From Pyrrhosoma nymphula (lineage: Eukaryota > Arthropoda > Insecta > Odonata > Coenagrionidae): DNA of 64,000 bases. A program made the translations under genes and the position numbers. The stretch is from contig OY754328.1 in assembly GCA_963573305.1 (NCBI GenBank), positions 41,221,822-41,285,821 of the forward strand. Direction: 5' to 3'. Every line of letters begins with the position of its first letter. Positions within the stretch are counted from its first letter, which is position 1. This document shows positions 1 to 11,425 of the stretch, piece after piece. The notes beneath the pieces were generated by a model. That model worked only from the letters and a program-made list of their open reading frames with translations. It was not told where the DNA came from and made no database searches.

Positions 1-1
1 T

Positions 2-266
2 CGACTCGGCTCAAACACTGAGAAGGATCAGAAAGAGAGAGACACTGAACAGTCAGCCATTTCAGCAAAGAACATCAGACGACTCTTTTGTACCGTACTT
101 CGTTCTCAACAGATCAACGCTCTTAAGGAGACCATCCTCATTCACGACGGGGTTTTCAGTGAACCATTACAGCAGACTACAGACGACTCTTTCCTCTCTT
201 CTACACTCCGCACAAAGTTCAGAGAAAAGCAACGCCATAGACGACAAGACCATCCTCACTCACAAG
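2..266 (+). CDS. Partial coding exon at window start, probably upstream exon of the ankyrin/coiled-coil gene
   Basis: Frame 2 is open for the whole stretch from the window edge to a good splice donor (CACAAG/GTATTT, GT at 267-268), about 88 codons without a stop, while the flanking DNA is AT-rich and full of stops. The translation is hydrophilic, rich in R, K, Q, S and T, and matches no domain I recognise. The exon ends in phase 1. Two acceptors downstream (exon starts at 1866 or 1878) restore the same frame as the ankyrin-like segment, which is the reason for linking them. The exon starts before the window, so the true N-terminus is not visible. It could instead be a 5' untranslated exon that happens to lack stops. 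Confidence 0.45.
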
Positions 267-1249
267 GTATTTATTCGCTTTAAGGGTTCTCAACTTCTTG
301 CTCGATGATATGTCAGATTCTTGCTTCACCGCAGTTTAGCCCGCATGAAAAATCGAACTAAACGAAATTTTGTGAAACACCATTCAACTTAAACGTCATA
401 ATTTTGAAGGTAAAGGCAATAAGTTAGATAGAAAATTATTTCCTATACCACTAATATTGTACTTTGAATATAAACTAAGTTAATGAAAACACACACGCGA
501 GGCTTTTCGGTTTGAAAAAATTAAGTTACCTACCCTGATAAAAGCAAATTTGCATATTTATTGCACTTGTAGTTATTTTGAAAGTTCAAATGATCCCAGA
601 CTATTGAAGATTCCTTATAAAAATACATCTTAACTGGCTCAAAAGCTTTTACGCCTTCTATGTAATTTATTTTATGATCGAGTGTAAATATTTTACGTTT
701 TTTCGCAATGAACCTATAATATTTCGAAAACATTACAACTAAAGGATAGAAAGGATGTCATACAGCATTAATAGCATTGCAATTATTCGTATTGATGATG
801 AATAGTTTATCCTGTACGGCTATTTAACCTGGGTTTGAAAAATATTTAAAAGTAAATGAATTAATATTTGTTAAAAAAAAAATATTAAAATGATGAATAT
901 TTTTTACCATTTAAACCCCAAATTATAGGAAATGAACATTTTTCATTTAATTAAATCGTACATATAAGCTAATATTTTGAATATCTTGTTCCTTTATATC
1001 CGAAAAAATATCCTTGCGGGAGTAAGACGCCTGAGTAAATTAAGTGGATGATGCACACGGCGCGAAATGTTAAATACCTATAGTGGAGGATTTGAAGGGC
1101 GATCGATCAATGGGATTCAAAGTTAATGTAATTATATTTCTTTGTCACATGAAGTACCCTTATATGTTTTATCGAAATTAACACGGGGCATATTTTAATT
1201 TTGGCTGAGAAAATGTAGACTTTTTTTCTGCACAGAGTACAGTGTGTGG

Positions 1250-1460
1250 GATTGGAAATCGATCCCCCTATCACAATGGATTAACTTGTTGATAGAACTC
1301 ATAGCAATATCGGGTGTCCGAGTTCAATACCCGAAAGCAAGGCAAATGATTTTTTTTCCTCTGTGAAATTTCTCACTCTCGTGTAGTTGTGGGTGATTCC
1401 GTACTACCGTGGCTTTTCCCGGTATTCTCAAAATTTACATTGTCCGCGAAAACTTTGCTC
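1250..1460 (+). repeat. tRNA-derived SINE-like copy (intronic)
   Basis: A tRNA-like head around 1270-1345 contains a box-B-like GAGTTCAATACC. It is followed by a tail (GTGGGTGATTCCGTACTACCGTGG and onward) that is partly shared with 11109-11200. This sits in the presumed first intron of the neighbouring gene. Divergence is high, so the borders are approximate. Confidence 0.4.
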
Positions 1461-1865
1461 AAATAATCGTACGTTCATATTAAATAATCTAAATCTTATA
1501 TTTATTCGCCTTCGGTGATCAATATATGTTAACAGTAAATGTCTTAAATTCATTTTTGTTACAAGAAAGTCAGTCTAATATGGTCCATGCATTTTTCGAT
1601 TGATTATTTACTCAGGAGTTCAAATGTTCCAGATATCCAATTTAGCAGAATGTTTAAATTTACTTTCAATAAATAATTCTAATTATTCATTCAGAATCTA
1701 CCTTTTGGCGTTGACAGCTGACGAGCGTTAGTTAAACTGCTATTGCTATTGCCTTAACTAGAGTGTAATGCAGTATATGACATTTGAAAATAAACATTAT
1801 CGTCTTCTAAATCATAAATTTGTCTGCTCCATCCACAGGGGTAATCCATCAGTAGCTGAAAACAG

Positions 1866-2287
1866 GGGTTTCGACAGCCGACTCAACAAGAGATTTATCT
1901 CGAGGCCTACTGAAGGCAAAATCTCCATTCCAGCTCCTTCCCAAGCAAGATCGCAAAAGACTTTCACTCGCCTCAGAAAGGGACGTGGTTCAAATCCCCC
2001 TGAAGGTCGAAATGGAGGAGTTTCTATTCGAAGTAATGTATAAATATCCCGTCGAGAAGTACGCTCAGTACTTGAAATATTTGCCTAACATTAATGTGAA
2101 GAACGCGAGCGAGAGGACGATGCTACATCAAGCTGTGATGTTAAGGAAGCCGGACTGGGTTCGGGAGATCCTGGAAGCGGGGGCTGATCCATTGATAGAG
2201 GACAGGTATGGCCGCAGCGCATTGGAAATTGCAAAAGACATGCTCTCCAATCACCCTGGGGACAAGGAGCGAGAAGAAATACACTAA
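1866..2287 (+). CDS. Ankyrin-repeat-like segment, ends at in-frame TAA
   Basis: The frame is open from 1856 to the TAA at 2285-2287. I place the exon start at the CAG acceptor ending at 1865, because its phase fits the donor at 267; the first ATG in the exon lies at about 2012. The distal part reads like ankyrin repeats: a TMLHQAV helix, then EILEAGADPL with the typical AGADP turn, then RYGRSALEIAK. The repeat suggests a protein-binding scaffold; no catalytic motif is visible. After the TAA the very same frame stays open for a further 534 codons (seven codons, then an ATG, then the coiled-coil protein at 2309). The stop may therefore be a recent nonsense mutation, an assembly error, a readthrough site, or the true end of a short ankyrin protein. 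Confidence 0.6.
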
Positions 2288-2308
2288 CTGGTTCAATCTA
2301 GACACAAA

Positions 2309-3889
2309 ATGTCTCAGCCAGGAAATAACGATTGTACAAAAAACGTTGCCGATTCCATCAATGACCTGAAAACGCTGATTTCCACCAAACTAAATTCTAT
2401 GGAAACACAGACGTCAGCGGTAACTACTGCGGTGTCTGTTTTGACTACGGACTTAGATACTGTGAATCAGTCTTTGGAAGAAGTAAAAAAGCAACGGGAT
2501 ATCACTGTTACTAAGGTGGACACTCTACAGTCGCTTTTGTCCACCAAACTGAATCCTTTGGAAACACAGATGTCAGGGGTAACGAGTGCGGTGTCTGTTT
2601 TGAATACGGAGTTAGATTCTGTGAAACAGTCTTTGGAGGAAGTTAAGGAATCATTGGTGGAAGTAAAAAAGCAATGGGATAGCACTGTTACTAACGTGGA
2701 GCATCTACATCAGCTATGTGATAGCACAAAGAATGAACAAGCGAAGGTGGTTTCCATGGTAACCACGCAAATGGTGGCCTTGGAGAAAATTAGCAGTGAG
2801 CAAGCGACTTATTTCTCCATTGTTAACAATCTAATGCAGTCCATGGCTGATTTGCGAAGCGGAGTGAAGAACGTGGATTCCATGGTAGCCGTTCAAAATG
2901 AGTCATTGGGAGAAGTTAAAAAGCAACAGGGTGAAACCGATTCCAAGGTGGACAGTCTACGTCAGGTATGTGAAAGCACGAGGAAGGAACAAGCGAAATT
3001 GGATGCAATGGTATCCACGCAACAGCAGTCTTTGGATGTAGTTAAGAAAGAACTCGGCAACATCGTTTCCAAGGTGGATACTTTGCAATCACTGATGTCC
3101 ACCGAACACTCTTCTTTCAAGGAATCATTGGGAAAACAGTTGAAAGAGTTGGTTGCTCAAATAATGAATTCTAAAAATGAAGAATCGCCTTGTCAAGTGT
3201 ATAAACCCAGCAGAGAGGATTGTATAAAGGCGATGATGCTCAAGACGGAGGTGAAGCCCAGGAACGAAGGCAACATTTCGAAAATGAAGAGTCGCTACGA
3301 AATGCTGTACGACGAGGATGTCATCACGTCCAGCATTCTGGAATTCCTTCGTTTCCATTCAAACGTCAAAGTTTTAGTCGATTTCGAATCTGATAACATC
3401 AAAAGAATGAAACCGAGAGTGAGAGACCACGACGGGAGTGAATGGAGCGGGAGTGACTTTGCTTCTTTCGCCGACTTTGCAGAGCAAAAGGCATACGCGG
3501 CTGGCAAATGGCCGGAAGATAGACTTGCTATTGCTTTTCTCGTCCGTGCATTGACGCAACTGTGCGTGTATTTGACGTTCGATAACAGAGGGCTTCCATA
3601 TTCGGGAGAGGGCGACGGACAGCGATTCAAGAGAATCCTCCAGGAGGCGGAGAGGAAGAAGAGAAACGGAGGCGAACTGGATTATTGGTTCAAGTACACT
3701 CTGGAAAATCAGAATCAACATGGCAAGGAGGTATATTTGGCATCAGTCGTTCCTCAGTTGATCGCCGGAAATGGATCTTCGAAAGGGAGGCCGAGGCTGA
3801 GGAAAGAACTCTCGTCGCTCCTCGAATACTACGAGGAACATGTGTTGGCGACGCTGAGCAGGGTACGTGAAAACATTTTTCGTATTTAA
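2309..3889 (+). CDS. Coiled-coil protein with basic alpha-helical C-terminal domain
   Basis: This is an open frame of 526 codons, far longer than expected by chance in this AT-rich DNA. Residues ~10-290 form a predicted coiled coil built of degenerate repeats: units resembling STKLN.(L/M)ETQ, SVL.TELD.VKQSLEEVKK and KVD.L occur several times. Residues ~300-510 are a globular, charged domain (motifs MLYDEDVITSSILEFLRFH, WPEDRLAIAFLVRAL) that I do not recognise. A strong splice donor (AGG/GTACGT, GT at 3863-3864) lies at a codon boundary, so the last eight residues are probably intron read-through and the gene continues further 3'. The frame is the same as that of the ankyrin segment just upstream, with only a single TAA between them; I infer one gene encoding an ankyrin plus coiled-coil protein. 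No homologue was identified by eye. Confidence 0.65.
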   Translation: MSQPGNNDCTKNVADSINDLKTLISTKLNSMETQTSAVTTAVSVLTTDLDTVNQSLEEVKKQRDITVTKVDTLQSLLSTKLNPLETQMSGVTSAVSVLNTELDSVKQSLEEVKESLVEVKKQWDSTVTNVEHLHQLCDSTKNEQAKVVSMVTTQMVALEKISSEQATYFSIVNNLMQSMADLRSGVKNVDSMVAVQNESLGEVKKQQGETDSKVDSLRQVCESTRKEQAKLDAMVSTQQQSLDVVKKELGNIVSKVDTLQSLMSTEHSSFKESLGKQLKELVAQIMNSKNEESPCQVYKPSREDCIKAMMLKTEVKPRNEGNISKMKSRYEMLYDEDVITSSILEFLRFHSNVKVLVDFESDNIKRMKPRVRDHDGSEWSGSDFASFADFAEQKAYAAGKWPEDRLAIAFLVRALTQLCVYLTFDNRGLPYSGEGDGQRFKRILQEAERKKRNGGELDYWFKYTLENQNQHGKEVYLASVVPQLIAGNGSSKGRPRLRKELSSLLEYYEEHVLATLSRVRENIFRI

Positions 3890-6800
3890 TTCAATCCCAC
3901 TCCATTTCAATTTCGGTGCGTAATTAGAGCACTTCACTGACGAACGACGGTGAATGGAACATTTTTTTAACCCATTCAAATGAGACGCCATTCTTCATGA
4001 ATAGGGTCCATCGTGAGGGCGGACGCCACTGTATGCAGTTCGTGAAACATTCGAATCTCTCGCGTCATTTGTCTCTTTTTATTATATGTTTTAACCCTCA
4101 GTTTGTTCCTAGATAAAATATTTCGAATGACGTCAACATGGGAAAATTCACGAGTAGAGAAACAAAAAATATTAGCAGTAGCATATAATATATAACAAAA
4201 AATTAGGTGGCTGATATTTTTATATATATTATTACATATTCATAATAACCATATCAATTATAAGAATAAGTATATCAGAATAAAATGAAATGAAGCACAA
4301 TTTCAAAATATCGTTGTTGAAGCGAATAAACGTTTGAACTTGATCCATTTTGTATAGTAATATATTTCGTTCTGAGAGGAAAAAACTTATTTTTTAAAAT
4401 CTCAACCAATCTCAACAATTGAGGTACCTACCGTTAGAATCACAATACAATTTATTATTATTTTTTTTCTCGCCAATTATTCGAAAAGTAAATAGGTTTT
4501 TAACAATTTACCATCAAATATTTGTAACAGCCGTCATTTTGAGACGGGAAAGCATATTTATTTCAGATTAATCTCAACTGGTCTTAAAAATTCAGGTTCC
4601 GTTAGAATCACAATACAATTTAAAGTCTTTTGTTTTTGTCAAAGTTTTGTAAAGTAAACGGTTTTTTTTAACAATTTTCCATTAAAAATTTGGAACGCCT
4701 GACTTTTTGATACGGGAAAGCATAACAGCTCTAATATTTTTCTAGTTGTAATTTTTTTCCTAATAAGATGTTCACAAGCTTAAACCATTCACCAAAATTT
4801 AAAGCAAAATCTTTAGCCGTACTTAACGAGTGATATTTATTGCAATATACACAAACCGACTGACAGCCGCTAAACGAAATGGAATTAAAAATAAAATTAT
4901 TTAATATTTTTTGTTCCGCTTCAGTTGTAGAATCCGAAAATGTATATAGACAGTACACTTTTTGAGTGAAACCCTGTATATTCCTCACGTTATTGCTTAC
5001 AAAAGAATATAATGTTTATATAGAAGGATACGTAAAATATCTTCAATCTCAAATGCATCTATTTCTTCATATTAAATTACAAGACCCAAAGGAAAGAATT
5101 CTATTTACATCAAATATTGATGCCTATAGAATTGCACACAATGTGGATCTTTGAGGTTTCCACTGGCAGCTTCTTTTTTAATTATCGAAAATATGCTGTC
5201 ATCTATGAACTCTAATACTACTCTATTCAACATTGTTTGCAGAAGATAAGTTTATAAGCAAGTGGATAGCAGCAATACCTGCGCCATGGGTTTGAAAGCA
5301 GTGGCTGAGTGGGAATCAGCTAACTGGACGTCGACCAGAATGACGGAAAGCAAAAGAAATCAGTTCCTTACCATACAGCCATTTTATGTTGTCAGAGAAT
5401 AACATGGTCACATATATTCCATGTTTTGATTTTAAAATCTGTAATATTTAATGAGTTAGTCTTAAAGTGGTTGATTAAATCTTCTATCAAGTAAGGGTTT
5501 TTTTGGGAACATAAGTCATTGAGTTCTTAAAAAATTACAAGACAATGTGTGAAATTAAGAATTATAGTAGTTAAGATAATTTTTAGGCAGATAATGCTCG
5601 ATGAAAATATGTATTCAGGAACATTTACATATTTTTTCGAAGAAATATTTGTTGCTACATTGAATCTTTAATAAATGAAATTTAACTATGTTTACATTAT
5701 ATGATATTTCAAAATGCAATGAATTTGAATTTGTGACTTTGAGTTTGATAAATATGACTTTAAAATGTTCCTTTGGCTTTTATATTAAAATATATTTCAA
5801 AATACTTAACTCTGATTTTTTCTTTGCTATCTTTTTTTCTAATAAAGAATGGGAAAAAAATAAGCATTTTTTTATTACCCATTACCAAAGCATTTAAGCA
5901 ATAATTATTTTAATGTCAGGATATGCCACTTCCGTTTTTTCACATTTCCATGGGGAAAACTGTATATTAAAGATGAGCTATATTATTCCAAAAAGAAGAG
6001 ATGTTACTTTAAGATGCATCTACCAAAGAACGTTGTCTATTCTGTTCTCCTGATCATCGTGAAAACCGTATTGAGTATGCTAAATAAGGTTTTCATTCGT
6101 ATGCTTTGGGTGAATATATTTTAGAGTACGGTTTTCTTCCCCGTCAGTTACTTAGTTGTATGTAACGCGTCACCCTTTTCTTTTATCCATTCTATTTTTC
6201 CTTCAGCGTTAATTATCATGCATTCATATGAGTTATCTACGTTTTGATTCACAATAAGATCAGTGGGAAGTTGTTCGTAATCAGTGGGATGTGCTGCATG
6301 CAACTGTTTATAATTACATGAAAACCAAAACCAGTTCTTTACCTTTATGAGTTGAGCAACTCCGTGGCTGAGTCAGTTAATGCGTTGAGTGATGAACGAG
6401 TCAGGTTCAAGGGGTTCGAGACTGTCCTTGGGCATATTTTTTCGTCGAATATGAATTAAAACCAGCCGCAGATTTTCCATTACGTGTTTTATCCAGTTTT
6501 GGAGCAGAATAAAAAACCGATTTATGCAGGATTAATTCCACTTTCTCACATGTGAAAACTGTTTTTACTCGAGATAACGTCCGTGTAATACCTAAATGGC
6601 CTATAGCCCATTTTGCGGCCGTTTGTGCTGCATGAGATAAGCTGCTTTGAAAGTAAGCGATTATACAGCACTGAATCCACTGTAGAGAAAGGATTTCTGT
6701 CCAATACCGGAAACTTATCCGTATTATTTCTCTCACTTTTCCCTACTTTTGCCCAATCATATCCGGATATCTTTCCCCTTCAGGGAAAGGATTTCTCTTC

Positions 6801-7229
6801 AATATCTGAGTATTACCGGGATAATTATGTGCTATTTGTAACGTTGTGCTGCCTGTATACAGAATTCAAAATGGTATGAATTCCTACAGGGATTATGGGG
6901 TGGTGGTATCTACCAAACATCAGCCTATCGGTGCCTTTCCACTATGAAAAAATTCGATGCAACATGAATACATTTGAACTTTACAATGGTAGGCTTCACT
7001 TCAAGAGCTAGACTACCGTTCTTCCTCATTCTTATACAAAGGGAAACCTAAAAATGACCGGACTGAGAGTACACTGCCATTCGTAGGCGTAGCAGAGAGT
7101 TCTCCCACAAGATGTGGTTAGTAGGTACTACCTTCATAAACAAGTGCCCAGGCCGCGACAGTTTGTAGGTTAACGTTTGATCGTAGTGTTGTGTTTCTCT
7201 TACTGTTGTCGTGCTCCACTTGTGAAGTC
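3890..7229. other. AT-rich non-coding stretch
   Basis: No coding exon is supported. It contains an imperfect tandem duplication (4401-4730) and a tRNA-like segment at 6361-6430 (TGGCTGAGTCAG then GGTTCGAGACT), probably a SINE remnant. It is presumably intron or intergenic sequence of the coiled-coil gene. Confidence 0.5.
4401..4730 (+). repeat. Two-unit imperfect tandem repeat (~165 bp)
   Basis: Both units share the order CTCAAC, then CCGTTAGAATCACAATACAA, then a GTAAA-rich T tract with AACAATTT(A/T)CCAT, then GA(G/T)ACGGGAAAGCAT. The second unit starts near 4567. Divergence is moderate. Confidence 0.55.
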
Positions 7230-7249
7230 GTTTTGGCAGATTTAAGAGA

Positions 7250-7622
7250 ACGAAGAATGTGTTTGAAATATTGTTTCTTGCTTGAAAAATTGGTAACGGA
7301 AGCTTACCAAATGCTTTCAAAGGAGGATGCTATGAGCCGCAAACAAGTCTCGAGTGGTTTGGGTGCTTCAAACGTGGTGACGTGTGTGTTGAAGACCATG
7401 CACGTTCAGGGCATCCTTCAACATTTAGAAATGATAAAAACGTTGAAAATATCAACGGGGATCGTCATTTCACAATTGACGAAATTTCAGAAGATACAGG
7501 CGTGTTTTCAGAAGAGACAGTCGAAATTTCAGAAGAGACAGGAGACAGGCGTGAGTTGGATCTCGTGCCAACGAATTTTGACTGAGGATTTGCAAATGAG
7601 ACGAGTTGCCACGAACCCTTAA
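7250..7622 (+). pseudogene. mariner-type transposase N-terminal fossil
   Basis: Three frames together contain pieces of a mariner helix-turn-helix region. First comes LLEKLVTEAYQMLSKEDAMS with SRKQV; then, one frame over, VEDHARSGHPST; finally ILTEDLQMRRVA, which matches the (L/I)TEDL.MR(K/R)VA linker of mariner transposases. Frameshifts and loss of the catalytic DD(34)D domain show it is dead. It ends at about 7620, where unrelated sequence begins. The same EDLQMRRV linker occurs in the better-preserved mariner at 55541-56499. Confidence 0.6.
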
Positions 7623-10297
7623 GCTGCAGCAGGTAGAGCGCATGACGTCTACCCTGTGCGGGAAATATCTATTCGGACGGAGCCTGTCCCTCTTTCCCAC
7701 GGGCCGAGGCCGGGCAGTTATATGACCCATGTAATCCCCTCCCGACCCTTTTCTCGGGATCCCAGGGGGTGGGTACCGGAACTTGTTGAGGGATCAGTGG
7801 GACTATGAACACATTTTGAAAATTTGTTTATAGGCGTAATTGTTAAAAACAAATATGACAATATTTTTAAGCAATTTTCTATAGCTTGTATATACATAGC
7901 TTTTTCTGTAGCTTGAGCAGCAGTTGATCCTATTCAGATAGCTAAATTCCTGCCGCATTCATCCTGCTATTCCTGCTAATATTCCTGTTAAATCCTGCGT
8001 ACTTCTGGCTGGATCATTCTAAATTTTCCTGCTTAATGTTTACTAGAGTTAGCTCAGTCACTGTATTACTTGGCATTAGGATACATTTGATCAAGATGCC
8101 TGAATAACATGAGCGCCAATAGTAATTTTTAATCATTGACATGGTGAAGCTGACGACTTAAATTCATCTGATTAGTATCTATTTGTTAATTAGTTACAAA
8201 CTAAGAAGACATACCAAACCAAATGGATTTAAATTTTGCATACAGACCACTTTTGCATTTACCAAATATTTACTTCAACTTGTTCACATAGAGTATGCCC
8301 ATTGATTTGATAATAAAGTAGGCAAGCCTATATGTTTTGATAAAATATGCCCCTATTTATTTTTCATGAGCAAAAAATTATTTTCTTTCAGGCTTTGCTC
8401 AAATTTAAAATATCAACCAAGTAACCCAACTCATTAATGAATTCCACAATGTGTACACTGAAGGCATTTGCTATATTTGCCTAATGTTTCAAAATCACCA
8501 ACTCACTAGCCTAGAACTTGTCAGAACTTAACATTTCTGTACTCACGAATAGGGTTCACCTAATTTGCCAGATGCCAACCTGAATTAGTGAACATCTTCA
8601 TCTGAATCACGGAACTAACTTAGAAAAAATTAAAATGTGATGGTCATAATGAGCCTTAAGTGAATCAATCACAACACATACCTGTAATATGAAATACCCT
8701 TACCCAGTTGTGTAGTTTTCAGTAGACTATTTGATGTATACATTTTTCCCGACGTTTTCTCTGTTTCTTCAAACATTAAGGTGCTCTCATCTCCAAAATG
8801 TTGTTTCCCAGAAGTTCAATACTCCTATGCCCTCAAAACACATCACTATTCAAGGACCAAATTTTATTATGTTTCAACATATATGTAAGTATGATATTGT
8901 CACACAAAAGGCAAGCCTAGTGGAAGCTTTCAAGGCGGCTCATCAGTGATGTCACATGTGACCAGATGGAGTGAGCAGAGTTATGTAGTTATGAAGTTAT
9001 GTATGAGGCAACCTTCTTTTTTAAATCTTGACATATCTCGAATTGTCATGATCCTCTTCCAGCTGGTTTTTTTAGTGAGGAAGGAGGGTAAATAATATTA
9101 CTGGGAAGGGGGGCAAATTATACCCTTGTTAAAAAAACTATGCGTGGCCAAGCAGTACATGGAAGGAAAATCTTCTTCTCCACATGTCCACCGCTGTTGC
9201 ATTGCTATAGGCATTTAAATATTCTTTGGAAGTTATTCATATACTTATCTTGTTGATTAAATTTAAAAACAAGCATCAAAACTATGTCTGGGACCAAATT
9301 GACATTGATTCAGTATTCACACCCCAACTTCAGCATTCATTTATAAGAAAAGAGTGCTGTTTGCACCCAACTATGTATAGGTAGTACCTACCTTTCATTG
9401 GAGCAAAAATGGTTCCTGACATAGTTTTCATGCTTATTTTTGCTCGTTTCATGCTTATAACCATTCATAAGTGTTCTTTGAATGCATATATTTGATTTTC
9501 ATAGAAGTAAGATTAGGTACATGTATAAAATAAATAATCTCACTTTGCTTAGGAGTTCACTTATCTATTTATCAGTATTTATTGATTTGTGATGCATACA
9601 TGTAAGATTTTTTTAAAAATTGCATGTTGCATAAGTATGTGGTGTGTAATTGCAATCATCATCGTTCTTCCTCTTTGACTCATCTTCTTGAGATTTTGGG
9701 GCCTGGATGGAAAAGAGAAATAATTTGTTATTTAGTGGTGAAAGAGATTTTGAAAAGATGTACAAATATTTGGTATTTTTACTGATTTCTAGCTTTAAAG
9801 TAATGTTTAATCTTTATTCATTATTTGCCGGAGGGCCATCCACATCAAAACACACTAACGTTATAAAAGTTTTAGCATATAACATTTCATTTCCTAACCA
9901 CGCTAACGGTCAAATTCTAGAGCTGCATCAAGTGGTTTGAGAGAAACGCAAAAATAAAGTTCCCCCTAACCACCGTCGATTCGTGGAGAGTGCCTGTCAC
10001 GGGCCTTGCAGCTCTCAAACCAGACTTCTGTCACCTTCAGTCTGAATCACCGACAGCCTGGGGATTTGCAAATGAGCAAAATTTGCATAATCCTTTCTTT
10101 TGTTTTTGAGCTCTCGGCCGCGGCGTGGGAATTTGAACTGTACTTAAAACTTTATTAACTTTGAAGATGCTCTGTATGAATGAATACTAATTTAGGCATG
10201 CCTTTGACGTGACTTTGGCATGGCCAGCTTGAAGTTCAAGGAGATAACAGGACATTTGCCTTATAAAAACAATATTCGGTAAAGATAAAGTTTTAGT
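7623..10297. other. No gene recognised
   Basis: AT-rich sequence with scattered short open frames lacking codon structure or recognisable motifs. A GC-richer patch at 7625-7790 follows the mariner fossil and may be another repeat. Confidence 0.4.
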
Positions 10298-10488
10298 AGG
10301 ATGATGCTTTCGGGTAATGCTGCATTTTGTTCATTATGAAAATCCCAACGTTTCGCTTCTCTTAATGGGAGCGTCATCAGGAGAACCTGTTTTGTTTCTC
10401 CTAATTACGCTTCCAGTAAGAGAAGCGAAACGTTGGGATTTTCATAATGAACAAAACGCAGCATTGCCCGAAAGCATCATCCTACATA
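10298..10488. repeat. Foldback repeat with Penelope-like terminal motif
   Basis: Two ~80-bp arms are inverted copies. The outer ends read AGGATGATGCTTTCGGG on the left and CCCGAAAGCATCATCCT on the right. Near the centre both arms carry a GAAGCGAAACGTTGGG motif preceded by a hairpin, and the left arm read on the minus strand has CTGATGACGCTCCC. The arrangement CTGATGA, hairpin, GAAAC resembles the hammerhead-like termini reported for Penelope-like elements, but with one extra base, so ribozyme activity is not established. Confidence 0.55.
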
Positions 10489-11108
10489 GATAAGAAAAGC
10501 TGCAAAAGCCTTCAAACATAAAATTTTAGTTTTACTATTTTTATAATTTTATATTGCACGAGTAAAATTATAGATTAAGGTTTTGGAAAAGATTTAAGTT
10601 TCCTTAATATAGCCCAAAGGTTTTGGAAGCATTGAGTAATTTGTTGCTGAGATATTCACTACGACATATTATACTTTACGGAGGGCGTCGAAACTTTAAA
10701 ATCTCCTTCTGTGACTGGGTTAAAATCCATTTAAATCTCCTCTGGCCTTGGAAGGGTTAAAAAGATTTCACCATATTAAATTTTTTGCATGTAAACTCCT
10801 ATGTTATTGGGGAGGACTACAATCCTATTTTCATTTATTTTATCAAAATTTCAATATGTAGTGCAACATTCCCTCAGAGGGAGAACCAATTGACTGTGAC
10901 TTGAATATGGATCCCTAAATATCATGCCGAGTGCAATAGTCAATTGAGCGATCGAAGCATCCTTCTCACCTGTGGACTTTGTGGGCGTTAAAGGAACTGG
11001 ATGTTGAAGACTACCTGACGTTTAATGCCACAGAAGCAGTAAAAGCTTGCAATTGGCACCAATGTCCATGAGGTTAATGCTAAACTTTGAACAGAAATAG
11101 TTGATGTG

Positions 11109-11200
11109 CACTTGTGGGTGACTCCCTAAAGGTGTTCGTAATACCGTGGTCAGTCCCACTATCCCCAAAAATGTCAGTTTTCCTATAAAGAGACTTTACC
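11109..11200 (+). repeat. Partial SINE tail copy
   Basis: Shares GTGGGTGA-TCC, TAATACCGTGG and TATCCCCAAAA-like pieces in order with the repeat tail at 1380-1460. No tRNA head is clear here. Confidence 0.3.
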
Positions 11201-11425
11201 CTGTGTATCATCAAATATCATGTTTACTTTCTTGAAAAATGGGTGAAGAAATAAACTGCGTAGGCTTGAAATAATTATTAATAAAGCTTTGGACTTACTT
11301 AACTATATAATTGATCATGGATGATCATGGATCACGATCACGTGATGGATCACGACCCTGAATTAATTTTCACTTTGCAAAATTTTTTGTGATGACATAA
11401 TGAGTACCTATTCTACTGACCTGTT

